Source of the DNA: a virus
Length of the DNA: 42,656 nucleotides
Direction: 5' to 3' (one strand)
IMG/VR virus record: IMGVR_UViG_3300044527_000174
Coordinates: 1 to 42,656 of that record
The first letter of the stretch is position 1; each line of letters begins with the position of its first letter. The position numbers were made by a program, and so were the translations under genes. The notes under the pieces were generated by a model. It did not search any database, was not told the DNA's origin, and saw only the letters and a program-made list of their open reading frames with translations. This document shows positions 36,011 through 42,656 of this stretch, in pieces.

Positions 36011-37300
36011 TTAAATGAACCATGAATTTTGTTTGGCTGGTTGACTGCTACCACCTGTCTTAGTTTTAGTCACTTGTCTAGCTACTTCCCCAAACAGTTC
36101 GTTCGATTTCTTTGAAACGCCTGTTCTTTGGATGGTAGATAGTGTAGGATCTTTTTCTAGGATTTTAAGCAGGAGGGCAACTTTCACCTTTGTTGCATGG
36201 TTCTCAGGTCTCTTCAATTCCAAGATGGTTTTGTCGAAATCAGTGAGTGTCTCACCGCTTGCTGTCTTGTATTTATCTACCAGCAGGAAGTCTTGTAGTT
36301 CGTTTGCCAACTTGGGGTTGATGGGAATTCCATCAAATTCCTTAGATTTCAGTTTGTCTTGAAGGACTCCCTGAACATTCTGGATGTATTGGTTTTTTAC
36401 TGCTTGTTTTTGTTGGAGTTCTTGTTCAGCCTTTTGCTCCATTTGAGAAAGTTTCTGGGCTTCCTTCTTAACAAGCACTTTGTGGTGTTTTGTAGCTACG
36501 CTCTCAAGATCACCATAGTTTTTAAGTCTTTCCACCTCAGTATCAATGTCTTCGGTTTCAAAACCCTGGTCAGTTAATGCTTGTCTTATCACTCTCACTT
36601 GATTGTTTTCTTGTGAAAGATCCATTTCAGAGAAACTAACCACGTTATTATATGTACCAAAATATTCTTTTGGACTAACGCCTTTTACAAATACAGCCTC
36701 GAACGCTTGTTGATAATCTTCGCCAAATTGACTAATGAAGTTTTGCACCATCTCAACAGCTCCCTTTTTCTTTTCACTTTGGAAGCGTTCAAGAAACTCT
36801 TCAGGAGTGGATATGCTTACATCATCTTCATCTTCATCCTTTGAAAAAACACCAAGTTTGAAAAGGTCACGAGATAAAGCTGTGAATTGACTCACTTGCT
36901 CTTCTCCTTCTCCCTCTCCTTCTTCGTTATTGTTTTCTTCTTCAGCAGCAGGTTTAGCTTCAGTTGTTGGAGCTTTCTTCTTAACTGGTTGAGGATCAAC
37001 CTCTTCTGAATCTTCTTCTTCTTCAGTATTATCACCAAGGAAGCTTGAAATCAAATCTTGACCAGTGAATTCTTCACCATCTGCTTTAGGAACAACTTCT
37101 TTTCCTTTAGGAACATCGGGTTTTGGATCTGGAGTAGGTGGTTCAGCAGTTTTTACGATCTTCTGAATATCATCAGGATTGCCTGTTGATGTCTCAGGAG
37201 ACATAAGATCATTAAGAAGTTCTGTACTTCCAGGTCCCATCTCCATAGTATTTTCAATACTAAAGTTACCGAATGACGGGGTATCTAGGTTCTCAGCCAT
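36011..37300 (-). CDS. Capsid assembly scaffold-type protein, 429 aa
   Basis: The N-terminal 150 residues are disordered, Pro/Glu-rich and very acidic (runs such as TEEEEDSEE and NNNEEGEGEGEE). Residues 160-330 are helical, with a coiled-coil region around 268-300 (KKEAQKLSQMEQKAEQELQQ). The C-terminus is basic and ends in Trp-Phe-Ile (QNSWFI), a suitable capsid-binding tail. This layout and its place directly before the major capsid gene are typical of scaffolding proteins, which line the procapsid and are then released. The gene has its own promoter (37333-37363) and the duplicated leader. The gap to the capsid ATG is only 26 bases, so both share a transcript. Confidence 0.7.
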   Translation of the reverse strand: MAENLDTPSFGNFSIENTMEMGPGSTELLNDLMSPETSTGNPDDIQKIVKTAEPPTPDPKPDVPKGKEVVPKADGEEFTGQDLISSFLGDNTEEEEDSEEVDPQPVKKKAPTTEAKPAAEEENNNEEGEGEGEEQVSQFTALSRDLFKLGVFSKDEDEDDVSISTPEEFLERFQSEKKKGAVEMVQNFISQFGEDYQQAFEAVFVKGVSPKEYFGTYNNVVSFSEMDLSQENNQVRVIRQALTDQGFETEDIDTEVERLKNYGDLESVATKHHKVLVKKEAQKLSQMEQKAEQELQQKQAVKNQYIQNVQGVLQDKLKSKEFDGIPINPKLANELQDFLLVDKYKTASGETLTDFDKTILELKRPENHATKVKVALLLKILEKDPTLSTIQRTGVSKKSNELFGEVARQVTKTKTGGSSQPAKQNSWFI

Positions 37301-37325
37301 ATGTAGTTTGTTTAAATTGGTTTAT
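37301..37325 (-). promoter_or_regulatory. Duplicated 25-nt leader, copy 1 (scaffold gene 5' UTR)
   Basis: These bases match 34257-34281 at 23 of 25 positions and end directly at the ATG. The predicted start of transcription from the promoter at 37333-37363 falls at about 37326, so the repeat would be the whole 5' UTR of the scaffold-capsid mRNA. Confidence 0.6.
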
Positions 37326-37332
37326 ACGTGTG

Positions 37333-37363
37333 TAAAAATAGTCAGAGATTGTTGAATAGCAAA
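37333..37363 (-). promoter_or_regulatory. Bacteroidota-type promoter for scaffold and capsid genes
   Basis: On the minus strand TTTG (37360-37363) is followed after 19 bases by TATTTTTA (37333-37340), matching TAnnTTTG at seven of eight positions. It lies in the only sizeable gap (121 bases) of the packaging-capsid block, where a strong extra promoter would let the capsid be made in excess of terminase and portal. Confidence 0.5.
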
Positions 37364-37421
37364 GAGTTATGCATCTATATACACCATTTTCGTATATAAT
37401 ATAGCATTAATCTAAATCACT

Positions 37422-37952
37422 CTAATCAAGTTTGTTTATCACCGTGTCATTTATTATCCTGTATGAACGGATTGGAGCTATGTCAGTGAGTGTAACCTGT
37501 TGAATCTCAACGCCCCACTTCTTTGCCTCCACTCTAGCTTTCTTCGTGAGGATGTTATCAATCTCAGCGTCTATGCACTCCTCTAAGGTTTTGCCCATGA
37601 TGATGTTCTTGATAATGTATTGTGTCATATCTGATATAGCATCCTCAGCATCATACACTTCTAACATGAATGTCTGAATATCAGCTATTTTGTATTTGAT
37701 TAACCCCTTCACAACAATGTTCTGTTTGTCTTTAGTGTAAAGACTCTGTGGGGGTAGGCTCAGAGTTGTAACTACAACATGCTGTTCCATGGGATCATCC
37801 ACAAATGGGATGCGCCAGTGGAAACCAGGTTTAACCACCTTGTGGAATTTACCAAAGCGTAGAACAACTGCTTCCTCAAAATCTCTAACGATAAAGAAGG
37901 GGAGCAGTTGTTCAAACCAGCCTGTGATTAGGTCAATGAGCCTATCAAACAT
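37422..37952 (-). CDS. SPFH/Band-7 domain protein, 176 aa
   Basis: The sequence is that of a single SPFH (stomatin/prohibitin/HflK) domain: an amphipathic hydrophobic N-terminus (FDRLIDLITGWFEQLLPFF) that could lie on a membrane, then VVLRFGKFHKVVKPGFHWRIPF, TLSLPPQSLYTKDKQNI, IKYKI and a helix with GKTLEECIDAEIDNILTKKA ending in GVEIQQVTLTDIAP. SPFH proteins form rings or cages on membranes and often regulate proteases. No long C-terminal coiled coil is present. Its start overlaps the portal stop as TAATG and it ends in TAG before the scaffold promoter. A role in membrane or capsid assembly, or in protecting the infected cell, is open. The domain call is strong; the function is not. Confidence 0.85.
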   Translation of the reverse strand: MFDRLIDLITGWFEQLLPFFIVRDFEEAVVLRFGKFHKVVKPGFHWRIPFVDDPMEQHVVVTTLSLPPQSLYTKDKQNIVVKGLIKYKIADIQTFMLEVYDAEDAISDMTQYIIKNIIMGKTLEECIDAEIDNILTKKARVEAKKWGVEIQQVTLTDIAPIRSYRIINDTVINKLD

Positions 37953-40537
37953 TATTTAGATTTTGTAGCTCGATTCTTGGCGTTTAGTCTTGCTATTTCC
38001 AAGTCGTTCTTTTGATTTTCTCTAGCCACCTTGAGCTTCTCTCTTTCAATTTCAAGCTTCTGAAGGTTCTGGACATTCTTCCCCTGAATGTCTGCCATTT
38101 TCATTTCATAATCTTTTGCTGTACGAGATTGTTCAGCAGCAATTTTATTAATCTCTAGAACATCAGGAGCACCACTCTTGTCTACATCACTGAGAGGTCC
38201 CATGTTCTTGGCCTCAGCAGCAATGAGAGCAATCTCCTTCTTATTAAGTCTATCCAGTTCGTTTTGATAGTTATCGTTAGCAATCTCTTGCTCTTTCTGA
38301 AGCTGAGCCTGTTGAAGCTGAGCAGCTGCAATCTCTCTTTGTTGATCAATCTGCTGTTGTTGAGTTTGCATTTGTTGATCTTGCACTTGCATCTGTCTGT
38401 CTCTCAACTCTTTAAACACCTTCTTCATAGCCCTCATGGACTTGGTGCTGTAAAGCTCAATTACATCGTACAAGCTTCCACCGTTCTGAATTACAGCCTG
38501 AGACAAACCTCTAAGCTCGTCAAACATTTGCTTATCTTCAGGACGATTTGTTAAGAACACCTTCAGGTCACGGAACTTAAGATCAGAACCGTTCACCTGT
38601 ACAAACGCAGCTTCTCCTTCATTTGTAATGTAGGAGAGAGTGGATTGTGGCTTCTTGCTTTCTACGTATAGGGCAGCATCAATAATAGATTGATAAAGCT
38701 GACCCATAATATATTCATGTGCTACAAACAGAGGCTCTGTTTGAGAATAAGATTGTTGAACAGCTGCGTTTACACCTGTAGCAGACTCACTAGCTGCCAC
38801 AGATCCCATACGTTGCTTACTCATACCCACGAGCTCCCAGCACTCATTCTTGAGCTGTTGTGCTAGCGTGTAACGAGATTGTATCTCCTGCGTACGTGTG
38901 AGGTCAATGTCTCTAAACTGGTTGAAGCTAGAAGGACTCTTCAGGTTCTCAGGAGAATCGTCAATAAACATAACCCCTCTGTTTCTTGCCTCCATTTCCC
39001 AGATGTCAAGAGCATCTTGAGCATCACCATCCTTAGGAATAGGAATGTGTCTGATGGATGTCAAATACACCTTACCAACCTCTTTTTCTAAGAGCTTGTA
39101 AAGCTGGTTCATACATACATTGTATAACACCTGGAAAGGCTTCATCAAGTCAACCAAAGACTTAGCCTCTGTGTTCTTCACCTCAAACGTTGTACCAATA
39201 ATAGGACAATAGTTGAGGAGTTTGAACGGTTTTATATGATAGATGTCAGGTCCAATCTTTGTACCCTGATACCATTGATTAATCCAGCCCCACTCAATAG
39301 ATTCTTGTGTAGGAATTGTACCACTCTTGTAGTTTTCATCCACTAGAACAGACTGTTCGTTGCCTAGCTCATCCAAATAAATCACCTTGCCAATCTTCTT
39401 CTTAGAGATCCAATAAGATCTCACCACCACATATTTGTATCCAAATGAAGACACATTAGATGTGAGTCCTAAGAAGTCTTTAAGGCCATCGTTGTTCTCC
39501 TTCATTTCACTTTCGATAATCATACGAGTCTGAAGGACTAGTGGGTCAAATGTGTCATACATCACTGAGTCTGTTCCAGGAATAGCATCAGGATTACCCA
39601 AATTTGACTCACGGACATTAATTAGTCCATAGTCTTGGAGAGAACTTCTTAGATGGTCAATTTCTTCTTTGGTGAGGTCAGGAATGCTTTCAATGATTTC
39701 TGAAAGTTCCATAACCTGTACTGTACCAGCGGCATAAGCACCCTGAGCTCTACCTGTAGGATCAGAGATCCATTTTCTATCAGGAGTTGTAAGAAACCAA
39801 GTGTTCTTGGGGTTAGCCACCTCAACATTAAATCCAAGTTTTGAGTTGTCTTCATATATGTGATAGAATTCTCTTCCAGAAATTAGCAAATCGCGAAACG
39901 CATCTTCACTTTTTTCCTTCAGGTTAAACTCAGCCTTCTGACAGGTGAGTACGTGATTAGCCCATTTCTCAGCTACAGATGTATAGCTATCTAGCACATC
40001 TTTCACTTGATCCATGGTAAGTTGCTGCAATTCTTCCTCATCAATCTCTTCACCCTGCATTGCAGCTTGCTGAACAATCTTTTGTTTAGCTTGACCAATT
40101 ACATATTCTTGAAGAATGTCTGTCTTGAATTGTAGCTCTTCAGCCTTACTGTCATCATCAAATGCCTTCACCCTGAATGTGTCAGGGCGTTTTGTGATTT
40201 CACCTACCAGCTCGTTCACAGGAGTGGTCATAATAGAATACATCTTTACATATGCAGGAAGCTGAAGATCAGCTGTCATCATATCTGTAAAGCTCTTCAC
40301 TGTAGGCTCTTGATAGAAGTCTTCCATCCTCAAGATGCCTTTTATTAAATCGTAGTTTTTGACAAAGGTGTCACGGTTCTTCACATACTCAGCATAAGCC
40401 TTGTTTGCAAAGTAGTCCATGGTGTTCTTTATCCAACTCTCGTCTTGCTTTTCCTTGTCCGTCTTAAACTGGTCAGGGAATATATTTAGATAGGCATATC
40501 TAATTGTAGCATCTTTCGTATATCTAATGATAGCCAT
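37952..40537 (-). CDS. Portal protein, 861 aa
   Basis: Position directly after terminase (TAATG overlap), length and architecture identify the portal. An N-terminal helical region leads to a central wing/stem part (VMYDTFDPLVLQTRMIIESE, then KYVVVRSYWISKKKIGKVIY), followed by the segment PFQVLYNVCMNQLYKLLEKE and a helix near VGMSKQRMGSVAASESATG. The final 150 residues are a Gln-rich, highly charged coiled coil (QMQVQDQQMQTQQQQIDQQR onward), forming the barrel/crown. Portals form the dodecameric ring through which DNA enters and leaves. The length is in the range of crAss-like portals and longer than most siphophage ones. Confidence 0.8.
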   Translation of the reverse strand: MAIIRYTKDATIRYAYLNIFPDQFKTDKEKQDESWIKNTMDYFANKAYAEYVKNRDTFVKNYDLIKGILRMEDFYQEPTVKSFTDMMTADLQLPAYVKMYSIMTTPVNELVGEITKRPDTFRVKAFDDDSKAEELQFKTDILQEYVIGQAKQKIVQQAAMQGEEIDEEELQQLTMDQVKDVLDSYTSVAEKWANHVLTCQKAEFNLKEKSEDAFRDLLISGREFYHIYEDNSKLGFNVEVANPKNTWFLTTPDRKWISDPTGRAQGAYAAGTVQVMELSEIIESIPDLTKEEIDHLRSSLQDYGLINVRESNLGNPDAIPGTDSVMYDTFDPLVLQTRMIIESEMKENNDGLKDFLGLTSNVSSFGYKYVVVRSYWISKKKIGKVIYLDELGNEQSVLVDENYKSGTIPTQESIEWGWINQWYQGTKIGPDIYHIKPFKLLNYCPIIGTTFEVKNTEAKSLVDLMKPFQVLYNVCMNQLYKLLEKEVGKVYLTSIRHIPIPKDGDAQDALDIWEMEARNRGVMFIDDSPENLKSPSSFNQFRDIDLTRTQEIQSRYTLAQQLKNECWELVGMSKQRMGSVAASESATGVNAAVQQSYSQTEPLFVAHEYIMGQLYQSIIDAALYVESKKPQSTLSYITNEGEAAFVQVNGSDLKFRDLKVFLTNRPEDKQMFDELRGLSQAVIQNGGSLYDVIELYSTKSMRAMKKVFKELRDRQMQVQDQQMQTQQQQIDQQREIAAAQLQQAQLQKEQEIANDNYQNELDRLNKKEIALIAAEAKNMGPLSDVDKSGAPDVLEINKIAAEQSRTAKDYEMKMADIQGKNVQNLQKLEIEREKLKVARENQKNDLEIARLNAKNRATKSK

Positions 40538-42564
40538 TATATAAAAAGTTTACTTTTTTTCACTTTATTAAATAACCCACGAGATTCTGTAAACAGAACG
40601 TTCTTCTTATTGGGTTTGAATATCGCACTCACTCTAGGATCAGATGACCCACCCACCTTACCAAGTACAGGATCCATCTTAAGGGCCTGAGCTATAGCAA
40701 GTTCTGCAGCAATAATACGGTCAAAGTTACCCTGATCGTTATACTGAATTATCTCTTCTAGCAGTACAGGATCAAATATCTTTGACACTCCTTGCACCTC
40801 TTTGATGATGTTACCATCTTCATCCTTCTCGGTGTACACCACTTCCTCCATATACTTCTTGAGGCAGTTGTGCAGATAGTCTCTTATCTTCTCAGAGCTT
40901 CTGTGTACACCATAATCACGCTTCACTGTTGTACCAGGCACCACCTCTTTCAACCAATCAGGTTGTTTCTCAAGGTAGTGTGCATCTCCTTTTGCTTTCA
41001 TATATTCTATGAACGAGATGTCATCATTCTCACACAGAGTTCTAGCGTTGTAATACTTGATAAGTAGACGAGCCTGTTCTTCCCAGGTGTCCTTCTTATC
41101 AGGTCTTGCACAATACGAAGCTACGAACATATCTTGATATTTCTCACCTGTTATGTCGTGCATTCTCTTATAAACGTACACAGATCCTAATGATGTAGAA
41201 TAGGCAGCTTGTCCTTGTCTGTAGGGATCGACCCCAGCTACATACAATCCATATGGAGGACTTTCGATAGGAAACTCATATATGACAACAGGGGCATCCT
41301 TTAGATCGCTATTCTTTAGAGGGAAGTTGGTTATAGGCTGTTTGTCTGTAAACTCATGACTGATTTTCTCTCCGTCATGAAACAAAATTACAGGAGTGCC
41401 TGTACGCCCCTGGTTAAGCAACCTACCCTTTTGACGTTTGGCTGCCTCTATATCAAATATGTTTGTGTCTTCATTCAGGAAGATGTCATCCACCTCAAGT
41501 GGGTAGTACATCTTTTCTTTTAGATAGGCCACCCTATCTCCTGCTTTCTTCAGGCGTTCAAGGTTGGCTGTGGTTATTTCAAGAGCTTTGTCTTCATTGC
41601 TTACAAGCATCTTGACATTATGAAGATCGCTTCCTTCAGGTTGTTGAAGAAACGCACCCAGCGTGCTCTCTTCCTTAGCTTCCATTCTATACTTATACGA
41701 AATAAACAAGCCATGAACACGTCTCTCATCTTTCTCATTGTTATAAGCAAGGAAGTTAAAATTGTCTGCGTCAAACATTAAGGACTTAGCGTCCATGAAT
41801 TTCTTCATATCACCACCTGTTCCTGTCAGGAGAGGAGAACATCCCCATCCATACGGAGTGGTGAAACCAGGCACAGCGGCCTGAAAGCCTCTGAGGAAGT
41901 TACCTTTACCAATCTCGTCAATAATTAGTTTACGAGGTTTAGTACCTGCAATAGCCTCTTCGTTATTACCTTCATCCAAGTTACGGATGAGGATTTGAGA
42001 GAACGGTATACGTTCTCCTCCACGAGTCTTGATACCTAGGGTGACTTGGTTTTTCCAATTATCCTCAACTCTCTGCCATCTCCATGCTTCAGGTAGGAAA
42101 TTGAGGCCCTTGTCCAGCTTGTCTGTGATCAGCTTTATGTCGGGAGCGTTTAACCCAGCGATCACATTCTGGGAGTTTTCATCAAATGTTGCGCCCCACC
42201 CTATGTAAGAAGCCTCTAAAACAGACTTGGCAAAACGTCGTATTCCTAGTATCACCAAGCCCTTTTTTTCTTGTTGTGCCCTGTCAATCTCATTTGTCAC
42301 AATCCATTCGTTATCACGTAACAGGGGGTTGGCATATTTCTGGTAGATGCGTCCTCTTTCGTCAACAACATCCACCTCTGTGTGCCACACATTTAGATGC
42401 CAATAGAGGAATGGGTTAATATATGTCCCATTCATCATGCATCCATTCAGACATAACTCTTTATGAAAGTCAAAGAATGACCTATACTCAGCTGACTCAC
42501 GGTCAGGGAGTCTTCCCTGATTAATGAACCAGTCTTTGTAGTCTATGCTTATAAGATCATTCAT
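40537..42564 (-). CDS. terL: Terminase large subunit, 675 aa
   Basis: ATPase part: Walker A-like GIRRFAKS (residues 107-114), Walker B IIDE (214-217) and a coupling-motif region LLTGTGGDM (245-253). Nuclease part (RNase H-like): D446 in YVAGVDPYRQ, E512 in LCENDD and D615 in GNFDRIIAAE supply the three acidic residues that bind metal. The enzyme pumps DNA into the procapsid through the portal and cuts the concatemer. Walker A has Ala where Gly is usual (RRxAKS instead of RRxGKS). The ATG overlaps the previous stop as ATGA, and the stop overlaps the portal ATG as TAATG. Confidence 0.92.
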   Translation of the reverse strand: MNDLISIDYKDWFINQGRLPDRESAEYRSFFDFHKELCLNGCMMNGTYINPFLYWHLNVWHTEVDVVDERGRIYQKYANPLLRDNEWIVTNEIDRAQQEKKGLVILGIRRFAKSVLEASYIGWGATFDENSQNVIAGLNAPDIKLITDKLDKGLNFLPEAWRWQRVEDNWKNQVTLGIKTRGGERIPFSQILIRNLDEGNNEEAIAGTKPRKLIIDEIGKGNFLRGFQAAVPGFTTPYGWGCSPLLTGTGGDMKKFMDAKSLMFDADNFNFLAYNNEKDERRVHGLFISYKYRMEAKEESTLGAFLQQPEGSDLHNVKMLVSNEDKALEITTANLERLKKAGDRVAYLKEKMYYPLEVDDIFLNEDTNIFDIEAAKRQKGRLLNQGRTGTPVILFHDGEKISHEFTDKQPITNFPLKNSDLKDAPVVIYEFPIESPPYGLYVAGVDPYRQGQAAYSTSLGSVYVYKRMHDITGEKYQDMFVASYCARPDKKDTWEEQARLLIKYYNARTLCENDDISFIEYMKAKGDAHYLEKQPDWLKEVVPGTTVKRDYGVHRSSEKIRDYLHNCLKKYMEEVVYTEKDEDGNIIKEVQGVSKIFDPVLLEEIIQYNDQGNFDRIIAAELAIAQALKMDPVLGKVGGSSDPRVSAIFKPNKKNVLFTESRGLFNKVKKSKLFI

Positions 42565-42656
42565 CGTCTGCTTTTAAGAAAGTCTTCAGCCATGGTAGAT
42601 AGTTCTCCACTGCCTCTGATTTCCACTTTAGCTTCTTCCTTCTCACGTAGTTTCTC
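42561..42656 (-). CDS. C-terminal end of an unidentified protein (start outside window)
   Basis: An open frame enters from the right edge and ends in TGA at 42561-42563, giving 31 residues (EKLREKEEAKVEIRGSGELS followed by TMAEDFLKSRR). The stop overlaps the terminase ATG as ATGA, a strong sign that it is a real, co-translated gene. The visible part is a charged helix and a short basic end. A small terminase subunit would be expected at this place, but 31 residues cannot show it. Confidence 0.6.
   Translation of the reverse strand, partial: EKLREKEEAKVEIRGSGELSTMAEDFLKSRR

Noticed and set aside
37341-37421. AT-rich inverted repeat (TATATAC and GTGTATA) after the SPFH gene as a terminator
   Set aside because: The stem is short and AT-rich with a G-U pair and no T run. 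It is too weak to call.
1-42656. Stop-codon reassignment, as seen in some crAss-like phages
   Set aside because: TAA, TGA (for example 16559-16561, 33288-33290, 42561-42563) and TAG (37422-37424, 30555-30557) all end plausible genes at tight junctions.

Overview
This window is part of a tailed bacteriophage genome. The best fit is a crAss-like phage (order Crassvirales) infecting a Bacteroidota host. Four things support this: (1) a giant protein carrying the DFDID metal-binding motif of crAss-like virion RNA polymerases, together with an HExxH zincin motif; (2) the gene order terminase, portal, scaffold, capsid, ring/adaptor proteins, tail, internal cargo, polymerase; (3) Bacteroidota-type promoters (TTG/TTTG, 19-21 bp, TAnnTTTG-like) and A-rich start regions without clear Shine-Dalgarno sites; (4) A+T-rich sequence. 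Family assignments rest on motifs, size and gene order; no database search was run.

Every supported gene lies on the minus strand and reads right to left. In transcription order: end of an unidentified gene (42656-42561); large terminase; portal; an SPFH/Band-7 protein; a promoter; acidic scaffold; major capsid protein; a structured 140-nt intergenic element; two head/neck proteins; an abundant-looking virion protein; a hairpin; a cluster of small appendage proteins including an overlooked 50-aa zinc-ribbon gene; a collar-type tail fibre; a Thr-linker protein; an intrinsic terminator and a promoter; a calcineurin-like phosphoesterase; three tail-adaptor/ring-type proteins (one in the slot of the IHF-like crAss gene); a 1994-aa tail nozzle ('muzzle'-like) protein with long Thr/Ser linkers; two paralogous-domain proteins; three probable internal/ejected proteins; and a polymerase polyprotein of at least 3495 aa that runs off the left edge.

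Genes are packed tightly. Many junctions are TAATG or ATGA overlaps, which suggests translational coupling. No gene-free stretch exceeds 200 bases. No tRNA, CRISPR array, insertion sequence, integrase or attachment site was seen. TAA, TGA and TAG all act as stops, so there is no sign of stop-codon reassignment here.

The most unusual signals are: the structured RNA after the capsid gene, whose stems can pair in two mutually exclusive ways; a 25-nt leader, identical at 23 positions, in front of both the scaffold gene and the gene after that RNA; a small Cys-bounded domain family spread over several proteins on poly-Thr linkers; the SPFH gene coupled to the portal; and the zincin-plus-polymerase giant protein.
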